This document shows, in pieces, positions 7,326 through 13,508 of a stretch of 14,570 nt of DNA. This DNA comes from Pedobacter sp. (GTDB taxonomy: Bacteria > Bacteroidota > Bacteroidia > Sphingobacteriales > Sphingobacteriaceae): the NCBI GenBank assembly GCA_004295885.1, contig SEDG01000058.1:1-14570 (forward strand), written 5' to 3'. Made by a program: the position numbers and the translations under genes. The number at the start of each line of letters is the position of its first letter. Position 1 is the first letter of the stretch. The notes under the pieces are model-generated. The model was not told the DNA's origin. It made no database searches and was given only the letters and a program-made list of their open reading frames with translations.

Positions 7326-8357
7326 TTAACCGCTTACTGCCATCTTTAAATTTCCTTTAATGATGTTGGCAAGCAACTCGTATGAATGAAGCCTTGCTTG
7401 ATGATCATAAATATGAGAGGTTACCATAATTTCATTAATTTGAGTTTGCGCTATAAAGGACTGCAATTGATCACTTAACTTTTCTGGTCCACCAATAAAC
7501 GCAATGGCTAACATTTGGTTCACAGCTTCTTCTTCAATATCACTCCAAACTCCATCCATATTATCTATCGGTGGTTGCAGCAATTGGCGTTTGCCCGTAA
7601 CAATTCCCATAAATAAACGTTTCAACGAAGTTGATAATCTTTCTGCTTCTTGATCAGTATCTGCAGCAACAACATTTACACAGGCCATTACATAAGGTTT
7701 AGCTAGCGTAGCTGATGGACGGAAATTCTGCCTGTAAATTTGTATAGCCTCCATAAAATAAGTTGGTGCAAAATGACTTGCAAACGCATAAGGTAGTCCA
7801 TAAGATGCCGCTAAATGCGCACTTTCTGTGCTTGAACCTAAAATCCAAATAGGCACATTTGTACCTTCTCCAGGTATTGCTCTTACTTTGCTTTCACTGT
7901 TATGATCTGATAAGTAGCGCTGTAACTTTAACACATCTTGCGGGAAATGATGGGGTGCCGAAAAACGTTCGCCTCTTATTTCCATTGCGGTTAATTGGTC
8001 GGTTCCTGGCGCTCTTCCTAATCCTAAATCTATCCTATCGGGGTAAATTGTAGCTAATGTTCCAAATTGTTCAGCAACAATTAATGGGGAATGATTGGGC
8101 AACATTATTCCGCCAGAACCCACTCTAATTGTTTTGGTGTGACCAGCGATATGCCCAATTAAAACCGATGTTGCAGAACTTGCTACACTAATCATGTTAT
8201 GATGTTCTGCCAACCAATAGCGCTGATAACCAAGCTTTTCAGTATGTTGAGCTAAGTCAACACTGTTCCTAAAAGTATCGGCAACAGTTTTCCCTTCTAT
8301 AACTCCAGCTAAATCTAATACCGAAAAAGGTAAAGTTGATAATTGATTTGTATCCAT
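7326..8357 (-). CDS. LLM-class flavin-dependent oxidoreductase (luciferase-like, MsnO8 type)
   Basis: This 343-residue TIM-barrel protein belongs to the bacterial luciferase-like monooxygenases, which use reduced FMN (or F420 in other lineages) to oxidise small organic molecules. Signatures include YWLAEHHN (47-54), RVGSGGIMLPNHSPL (78-92), AEQFGTLATIYPDRIDLGLGRAPGTD (95-120, the strongest family marker) and WILGSST. The LDLAGVIEGKT start and this block together match what I know as the MsnO8 subgroup. It starts 11 bp after the ArsR-type regulator stops and is followed 34 bp later by the aldo/keto reductase, so the three are one transcript. The partner flavin reductase is not in the window and the substrate is unknown. 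Confidence 0.92.
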   Translation of the reverse strand: MDTNQLSTLPFSVLDLAGVIEGKTVADTFRNSVDLAQHTEKLGYQRYWLAEHHNMISVASSATSVLIGHIAGHTKTIRVGSGGIMLPNHSPLIVAEQFGTLATIYPDRIDLGLGRAPGTDQLTAMEIRGERFSAPHHFPQDVLKLQRYLSDHNSESKVRAIPGEGTNVPIWILGSSTESAHLAASYGLPYAFASHFAPTYFMEAIQIYRQNFRPSATLAKPYVMACVNVVAADTDQEAERLSTSLKRLFMGIVTGKRQLLQPPIDNMDGVWSDIEEEAVNQMLAIAFIGGPEKLSDQLQSFIAQTQINEIMVTSHIYDHQARLHSYELLANIIKGNLKMAVSG

Positions 8358-8368
8358 AAATTTAATAT

Positions 8369-8674
8369 CTATAATTCGGATGCGACTAGATTGCTTAAAG
8401 CGGCAAAGGCTTCTTCATTTCTTTTATAGTAAGTCCACTGACCTACCCTATTTGCCGTAACTAAACCAGCTCTTTGCAAAACAGCTAAATATTCTGAAAT
8501 GGTAGATTGTGTTAAACCTGCTTTTTTTTGAATATGCCCTACGCAAACTCCGCCATCACTTTCTCCACAAGATGCCTTATGATCTGGAAAATGTAATTCG
8601 GGTTCCTTTAGCCAGTTTAAAATTTGCAAACGGGTTTTGTTAGAAAGTGCTTTAAATATTTCTATCTGATCCAT
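8369..8674 (-). CDS. ArsR-family winged-helix transcriptional repressor
   Basis: This 101-residue protein is a small winged-helix regulator of the ArsR family. IFKALSNKTRLQILNWL (7-23) is the typical first helices, GLTQSTISEYLAVLQRAGLV (53-72) the recognition helix region, and GQWTYYKRNEEAF (79-90) the wing. Two cysteines, C36 (ASCGES) and C44 (GGVCVGHIQ), lie near the position of the classical LCVCDL sensing motif. Only one of that motif's cysteines is kept, so metal or thiol sensing is possible but unproven. I chose ATG 8674 rather than the TTG at 8710, because the longer form would translate across the promoter and operator (8679-8710). It probably represses itself and the two downstream enzyme genes; the next gene begins 11 bp after its stop. 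Confidence 0.9.
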   Translation of the reverse strand: MDQIEIFKALSNKTRLQILNWLKEPELHFPDHKASCGESDGGVCVGHIQKKAGLTQSTISEYLAVLQRAGLVTANRVGQWTYYKRNEEAFAALSNLVASEL

Positions 8675-8678
8675 GGCA

Positions 8679-8710
8679 CAAATATATATCGGTATTTCCC
8701 GATATTCCAA
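8679..8710 (-). promoter_or_regulatory. Promoter of the arsR-type operon with embedded palindromic operator
   Basis: On the minus strand, TTG (8710-8708), a 21-bp spacer and TATATTTG (8686-8679) form a close match to the Bacteroidota promoter with a perfect -7 box. The spacer is filled by the palindrome ATATCGG-N6-CCGATAT (8705-8686), a natural operator site for a dimeric winged-helix repressor. The -7 box ends only 4 bases before ATG 8674, so the mRNA is predicted to have almost no leader. Confidence 0.65.
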
Positions 8711-8744
8711 TTAAATAAATTTTGATGACAGAAACGTGAAGAAA

Positions 8745-8945
8745 TCAGTCTTCGACTCCGCTTTGATTGGAATTCCGGTTTTGCTCACCTAAATCATCAT
8801 CCAATAGATCAGTAGATTGATTAGCATCCATACTTTCACCACCAATAATTAAGTTTCCTGCCTCATCTTCATCTATTTCTTCATTTGTTTTTCTAGAAAC
8901 AGGTTTAACATTTTCTTTTGGAGTATGTTGATTTTGATTTTCCAT
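8745..8945 (-). CDS. Small acidic hydrophilic protein, probably disordered, 66 residues
   Basis: I do not recognise a family with known function. The 66 residues contain 17 Asp/Glu against 5 Lys/Arg, many Asn/Gln/Ser, no cysteine, no signal peptide and no membrane segment. The central EEIDEDEAGNLIIGGESMD is the only part with hydrophobic residues, and the rest should be disordered. Codon use and a clean ATG (8945) look genuine rather than random, and similar short acidic proteins are common in Bacteroidota genomes, which is a recollection and not a database result. It is divergent from the small membrane protein gene and precedes the ArsR operon with a 34-bp spacer from its promoter. Function unknown. 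Confidence 0.55.
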   Translation of the reverse strand: MENQNQHTPKENVKPVSRKTNEEIDEDEAGNLIIGGESMDANQSTDLLDDDLGEQNRNSNQSGVED

Positions 8946-9044
8946 CTTGTTGAGATTTACTCTTAAGAAATACCTTATCTTGCAAAAAGGTTTTAAAAAT
9001 TATTGATGTTAAAACATATAGCACATAAATAAGGTTTACGTAAT

Positions 9045-9413
9045 ATGGAGATGATTTTCATTTTGGCTATACCAGTCGCATGCATTGCATGGACAGTTAC
9101 TAAGGAAGCAATTTTTAAAGAGATAAGGGATTATTGTATTGATAAATCCATTAACTGCAATAGATTATACAAAAGAAAATTTTTCTATTTGTTTACCTGC
9201 GAATATTGTTTCAGCCATTATGTAACCGTTTTAATATTGCTGATGGCACCATATCATTTAATATATGATGATTGGAGAGGTTACGTATTAGCTGGATTTT
9301 CTATTGTATGGATTGCTAATGTATACATGAGTTTATACAATTTGCTTAGAATAGATTTAAAAAAACAAACAATAATTGCAAAAAAAGAGGAAAAAGACTT
9401 ACCTAAGGAGTAG
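9045..9413 (+). CDS. Small membrane protein with CxxC motif, unknown function
   Basis: This 122-residue protein has hydrophobic segments at about 2-18 (FILAIPVACIAWTV), 57-73 and 80-100, so it should span the inner membrane two or three times. A cytosolic or periplasmic loop carries C31, C38 and the pair C52-x-x-C55 in LFTCEYCFSHYVT. This is reminiscent of DUF1360-type membrane proteins with a CxxC next to an aromatic helix, a resemblance I hold loosely. The tail (KKQTIIAKKEEKDLPKE) is charged. An AAGG stretch about 11 bases before the ATG may help initiation; M3 is an alternative start. The stop TAG (9411-9413) directly abuts the stop codon of the converging receiver gene, with no terminator between. 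Confidence 0.7.
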   Translation: MEMIFILAIPVACIAWTVTKEAIFKEIRDYCIDKSINCNRLYKRKFFYLFTCEYCFSHYVTVLILLMAPYHLIYDDWRGYVLAGFSIVWIANVYMSLYNLLRIDLKKQTIIAKKEEKDLPKE

Positions 9414-9806
9414 TTAGAGCATTTCTGCCAAAGAATTGTTGAATAAAGGCTTGGTTATTAACTTAGAAACGGCTGGATTTGCAATCGCCAACTCTATGTC
9501 TGCTATCACGTCAGTAGCCGTTAACACCACAATTTTTATAGCATTCCTTAATCTCTCGGCGAACTCTGCAAAGCCATCCAAAAAGCCCAAACCATTCATT
9601 TCTGGCATATCTAAATCAAGTATAATTAAGCTTGGCAAAGCGTTTATGTTGTCCTTGTTATCTTCTAAATAGTTTAATGCGCTTATAGGACAATGCATCA
9701 CTAAAACATCAGATTGCGAATACGAATTTTCCAATACTCGCTTAGTAATCATCTGATCGATGACATTGTCATCTACAATCATCACTTTATTTGTTGGATT
9801 TGCCAT
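9414..9806 (-). CDS. Receiver-only response regulator (CheY-like)
   Basis: This 130-residue protein is a stand-alone REC domain with no output domain. The acidic pocket is D12-D13 (IVDDN), the phosphoacceptor D64 (IILDLDMPEMNG), the switch threonine T96 (VVLTAT) and the conserved K119-P120 (LITKPL). All key residues are present, so phosphorylation should be possible. The ATG follows the TAA of the PorP/SprF-like gene without a single intervening base (TAA|ATG at 9807/9806), strongly suggesting translational coupling in one transcript. With no DNA-binding domain it must act through protein contacts or as a phosphate sink. The hybrid kinase upstream is an obvious but unproven partner. The protein ends right after the last helix begins, slightly short for the family. 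Confidence 0.93.
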   Translation of the reverse strand: MANPTNKVMIVDDNVIDQMITKRVLENSYSQSDVLVMHCPISALNYLEDNKDNINALPSLIILDLDMPEMNGLGFLDGFAEFAERLRNAIKIVVLTATDVIADIELAIANPAVSKLITKPLFNNSLAEML

Positions 9807-10790
9807 TTAAAAATATCTTGGTGTTAGCATTCTTATAATTTGGCTTGGTCTAATAGTTACCCCTACCGAAACTTCATGAGATCCACCACTATAGCCAGAC
9901 AGTCTACTTAGGGTTTGATCATAGGCATATCCAACTCTGATGTTTTCTGTAACAAAAAAGTCTACCATACCAACAACAGAATTTGTTTTTTGTAAATCTA
10001 ACTGTAAGTAGCTCTTATCATATAACTTCACCGCAGTACGATAACTTGCACCCAGCCAAAACCTGTTTCCAAAAAGCACAAACGCATTTAAGTCTAAGCT
10101 TGTTGGTCCCCCACGATCATCCTTCAATAAAAACGAAGGCTTCACTTGAATATCTTCATTTACTGGCAACAGCATTCCCGCAGTAAGGTAAAAGTGACTT
10201 TTTGGTGTTTGGAAATAAACGCTTAAATTCTTTTTATTAATTATATATTGAGCAATTAAATTATCGGCAGAAAAACCAGCATAAAAACGATCATCCGAAT
10301 AGAAAACACCTGCTCTCGCATCTGGCACTATAACACTTTCATTTCCCACAGCTAGAATATAGCTATCATTTGCGTCTTTTCCGTTAAGTCTTTCTGCATC
10401 TAATAATTGTTGCATTACCCCTAAACCAAGTCCAAAAGCCAAACGAGAGTTTTCAGAATTCCCTACCCTCAATCTGTAGGCATAACTTCCATACGCAGAT
10501 ACGCTGCTTTGTGCACCAAGCCTGTCTGAAGACACTTGAAATGCCAAACCAACGTTACCATCATTGGCAATAGCATCTACTGCAACAGACATACTTTTAG
10601 GAGAACCTGTAATACCTGTCCATTGATTGCGATAAAAGCTATGAATGTTTAATTGTTCTTTGTAGCCTGCATAAGCTGGATTTATATAGATACCATTAAA
10701 CATGTATTGGCTATATTGAGCATCCTGTTGTGCATTGCACAAGAAAGATAGTCCAACTAAAACGAATAATATAAATGACTTTTTTATCAT
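9807..10790 (-). CDS. PorP/SprF-family type IX secretion-associated outer-membrane protein
   Basis: This 327-residue protein has a signal peptide (about 1-20, CNA|QQ) followed by the hallmark QDAQYSQYMFNGIYINPAYAG (21-42), then a beta-barrel-like pattern through to the C-terminal SVGVTIRP block. This is the PorP/SprF family. In gliding Bacteroidota SprF is needed to secrete the adhesin SprB through the type IX system, and PorP supports secretion in Porphyromonas. The length is usual. Many copies sit just after a giant adhesin gene with a C-terminal sorting domain, but none is here. Instead it is preceded by a sensor kinase and abuts a receiver gene. Which cargo it serves is unknown. The 266-bp upstream region carries inverted and direct repeats. 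Confidence 0.92.
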   Translation of the reverse strand: MIKKSFILFVLVGLSFLCNAQQDAQYSQYMFNGIYINPAYAGYKEQLNIHSFYRNQWTGITGSPKSMSVAVDAIANDGNVGLAFQVSSDRLGAQSSVSAYGSYAYRLRVGNSENSRLAFGLGLGVMQQLLDAERLNGKDANDSYILAVGNESVIVPDARAGVFYSDDRFYAGFSADNLIAQYIINKKNLSVYFQTPKSHFYLTAGMLLPVNEDIQVKPSFLLKDDRGGPTSLDLNAFVLFGNRFWLGASYRTAVKLYDKSYLQLDLQKTNSVVGMVDFFVTENIRVGYAYDQTLSRLSGYSGGSHEVSVGVTIRPSQIIRMLTPRYF

Positions 10791-10799
10791 TGCTTATCT

Positions 10800-10821
10800 A
10801 ATGGAATTCGTAAAATCCATT
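10800..10821 (-). promoter_or_regulatory. Short inverted repeat in the leader of the porP/sprF-like gene
   Basis: AATGGA (10800-10805) and TCCATT (10816-10821) are perfect 6-bp arms with a 10-base loop, starting 9 bases before the ATG. In the mRNA this could fold next to the start codon and affect initiation. It is short and AT-rich, so it may be chance. Confidence 0.25.
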
Positions 10822-10859
10822 TCAAATAACACAAAAGCAAAGCCAATATGTGAGGTAAA

Positions 10860-11032
10860 GGGAATAAATTATTGGTTGATAGGGATAATGTCTCTATAAC
10901 AAATGTTTAAACACTTAAAATCCTGTTTTGTAGAATCTTCAATATAAAAGATTTTAACTAATGAGAAATTTTATAAACCAAGCTGTTGAATTTATTCCCC
11001 AATGTGGGGATATATTCTCTATTATGGGGAAT
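10860..11032. repeat. Intergenic inverted and direct repeats between kinase and porP/sprF genes
   Basis: GGGAATAAATT (10860-10870) has a perfect inverted copy, AATTTATTCCC (10989-10999), 118 bp away. ATTCCCCA (10994-11001) also pairs with TGGGGAAT (11025-11032) and, in part, TCCCC with GGGGA (11006-11010), so the same C run has three possible partners. A degenerate direct repeat, GGGATA-N3-TCTCTAT, occurs at 10882-10897 and 11007-11022. The rest of 10791-11056 shows no open frame I would trust. This could be operator sites or an RNA switch. Confidence 0.5.
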
Positions 11033-11056
11033 TATATCTACGTTTCCGTAAGTAAA

Positions 11057-13411
11057 TTAATTATTGGTTAAAAACGATAACACCTTCTGATAAAGTTCAT
11101 CTGGCAAAAATGGTTTTACAATAATATCATCTATCCCTACTTCATCCACCTGTTTCTCAACATCTTTTTTGTTATTAGCCGTTAGGGCAATAATCGGAAT
11201 ATTAATGCCTTTTTCTCTTATGGCCTTAGAAGCCTCGAAACCATCCATAACGGGCATATGTAAATCCATCAAGATTAATTGATGTTTATTGATGTCCAGT
11301 ACATCTAAAGCCTGTTTACCGTCTTTTGCCACATCAACTTTTGCTCCCCAATTTCTGAGAAAACTTTGTGCAACCATTACGTTCAAGTCATTATCTTCTA
11401 CCAATAAAATACAAAAGCCAGATAATCGCATTTCTTTCTCTTTAGTAAAGACATTTTTCACTTGGTTTTGCCTTGAATCTGTAGTTATCTTTTTAAATGT
11501 TTGGACGAAATAAAAGGTAGCTCCTTTGCCCTCCTCACTTATAACCTTTAAGGTAGAGTTTTGCAGTTCTAAAATTCTCTTAGAAATAGCTAATCCTAAA
11601 CCTGTCCCTCCAAAACTCCTAGAGGTAGATGAATCTGCTTGCGTAAATCGATCAAATATAATTTTTTGCTTATCTCTTGAAATGCCAATACCCGTATCCT
11701 TAACTTGGATTTTTAACGAAATGCTCTGGTCTGTTTCTGAGATTTTAGATAAACTTAAATGAACATATCCATTATGGGTAAACTTAATAGCATTGTGCAC
11801 CAAATTAGTTATTACCTGAAACATCCTTGTCGGATCTCCCAAAATTCGCGATGTAATTGAGTCTTCAATACTAAATTTTATGTCAATACCTTTCTCTAAT
11901 GCATCATTCTGATGTCCAGCCACAATATTGTTTAAGATGGCTACCAAATCAATTTCTGTATAATCTAGTTGTATTTTACCTGCTTCAATTTTATTAAAAT
12001 CTAATATATCGTTAACTATTGCCAATAAATTGTTAGCCGAAAAAAGCATGATATCTAATTGATCTACTTGGTCTTTTCGCGGATTGTTTTTTAAAAGCAA
12101 ATGGCTCATGCCAATTACAGAATTTAATGGCGTTCGTATCTCATGGCTCATTGTACTCAAAAATTCACTTTTCGCAATTAAACCTTGTTCTGCTTGCTCT
12201 CTAGATTTTTTTAGCTGATAAGATACTCGATAAGATAAAATGAGTGATTGTAGAAAGAAGAAGGTAATGTAGGCACAGAAAGTTAAGCCTTGTAATTGAG
12301 GAATAATATTCCAATAGTGTAAAATAGAAATTGCAAAAACAAACATCATTGCAAAGGAGCTCAGCATTGCATAACCAGAACCGCTTCTCTTATTTAGATA
12401 ACTTATAATGTAAATGTAAAGCGTATAACAGATACAAAATATGGTTACAAACAAAAACGGGGTAATTAATTGGGTAAAATAAAACGGCGGTAACAACAAG
12501 GTAGTTGAGCCAAACAAAAAGCAGACTATACACAGCAAATTAACTATAGTCTTATTCACATCAAGTGGATATAAATACCGAGTGTATAAACCAAACAAAC
12601 CTATACTTAAATATAAACTGATGTATTCTACCCTCACCGTAAACTGCCAATCGAGGTTCGGCAATAAGGTATGGAGGATGTAATTATCTACCCCTATTAT
12701 TCTATAACAATAAACAATAGAGTAAAGCGAGAAAAGTAGAATAGCCTTGTCTTTATTGCCTAAAAGGTATAGCCCGATAAAAAACATACCACCCATAAAC
12801 AAGCATCCCGTTAACAGTAAATCTATGGCCTCGGCGTACCTCCGATCCATTTCCATATTGTTCTTTTCACCAATGTAAAGAGACTTTTTTATCCCGCCCT
12901 TACTATGCACATAGTTTGCAATTTGTAGCACCAATACTGCTGTATCAGTACCCGCAGGAATATCAAATGCATTAAATTGCCAATGTGGGATAAAATCATT
13001 AGCATTTTTTGCTACCTTACCAGTTTCTGCAACCTTTTTACCATTTAGAAATAAGCGGTAGGCACAATAAACATCTGGAATATCAATTCTAAATGCAATT
13101 TCACTTTTAGGAAGCAGCAGGGTTAACTTATAGGTACCATACCCAAAAGCAGGAAGCGGTTTGCTATTAATAGAGAGATCATTCCACTTTTTCGGAAAAT
13201 CTACGATAAGACCTTTGTCGCTAGGCTTTGCATTAGGATCAATCAGTTTGTTCCAGTAAAACACCCATTCGCCATTAAGGGCCAACTTCGTTTCAAATGA
13301 TGATGCTCTTAAATCAATCACTCCCTTTTTTGCCACAGGAATTGGACTGAGGGCAAAACTAGTTAAAGCAAAAAAAGAAAGATATAAAACAAATAAGACC
13401 TTTAGTTTCAT
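11057..13411 (-). CDS. 7TM hybrid sensor histidine kinase / response regulator
   Basis: This 784-residue membrane-bound hybrid two-component kinase has a signal peptide (about 1-20). An extracellular galactose-binding-like domain (about 27-183; LNGEWVFYW, FGYGTYKLTLLL, YRLFLNGKKVAETGKV) resembles 7TMR-DISM-associated sensor domains. Seven predicted membrane helices lie at about 195-395. The HisKA domain carries the phosphohistidine H423 in SEFLSTMSHEIRTPLN, and the ATPase has N-box NLVHNAIKF (536-544), DTGIGI (572-577) and GGTGLGLAI (601-609). The C-terminal receiver has E672-D673, phosphoacceptor D716, T744 and K766-P767. All catalytic residues are present. It has no DNA-binding output, so signal passes on by phosphorelay. 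It precedes the PorP/SprF and receiver genes on the same strand across a 266-bp spacer. The ligand is unknown. Confidence 0.94.
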   Translation of the reverse strand: MKLKVLFVLYLSFFALTSFALSPIPVAKKGVIDLRASSFETKLALNGEWVFYWNKLIDPNAKPSDKGLIVDFPKKWNDLSINSKPLPAFGYGTYKLTLLLPKSEIAFRIDIPDVYCAYRLFLNGKKVAETGKVAKNANDFIPHWQFNAFDIPAGTDTAVLVLQIANYVHSKGGIKKSLYIGEKNNMEMDRRYAEAIDLLLTGCLFMGGMFFIGLYLLGNKDKAILLFSLYSIVYCYRIIGVDNYILHTLLPNLDWQFTVRVEYISLYLSIGLFGLYTRYLYPLDVNKTIVNLLCIVCFLFGSTTLLLPPFYFTQLITPFLFVTIFCICYTLYIYIISYLNKRSGSGYAMLSSFAMMFVFAISILHYWNIIPQLQGLTFCAYITFFFLQSLILSYRVSYQLKKSREQAEQGLIAKSEFLSTMSHEIRTPLNSVIGMSHLLLKNNPRKDQVDQLDIMLFSANNLLAIVNDILDFNKIEAGKIQLDYTEIDLVAILNNIVAGHQNDALEKGIDIKFSIEDSITSRILGDPTRMFQVITNLVHNAIKFTHNGYVHLSLSKISETDQSISLKIQVKDTGIGISRDKQKIIFDRFTQADSSTSRSFGGTGLGLAISKRILELQNSTLKVISEEGKGATFYFVQTFKKITTDSRQNQVKNVFTKEKEMRLSGFCILLVEDNDLNVMVAQSFLRNWGAKVDVAKDGKQALDVLDINKHQLILMDLHMPVMDGFEASKAIREKGINIPIIALTANNKKDVEKQVDEVGIDDIIVKPFLPDELYQKVLSFLTNN

Positions 13412-13437
13412 TTAGAAAAGCAAAAACCTAGATTAAC

Positions 13438-13457
13438 AAACAACTTTTCAGTTGTTT
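13438..13457 (-). terminator. GAAA-capped hairpin, probable terminator of the serine hydrolase gene
   Basis: On the minus strand, AAACAACT-GAAA-AGTTGTTT is a perfect 8-bp stem closed by a GNRA tetraloop, followed by GTTAATC. The run of T is short, so it may be a weak terminator for the upstream hydrolase gene, or a leader element of the kinase gene 27 bp further on. A poor promoter-like TAGGTTTT lies just downstream of it. Confidence 0.5.
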
Positions 13458-13508
13458 TAGTTCAGCCATAAAGATAACTATTGTTTAACTGAAAGTATAT
13501 AGCGATTT

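Noticed and set aside
8675..8710. Twelve-residue N-terminal extension of the ArsR-type protein from a TTG start
   Set aside because: It would translate across the -7 box and palindrome, uses a rare start codon, and the family N-terminus begins at the ATG at 8674.
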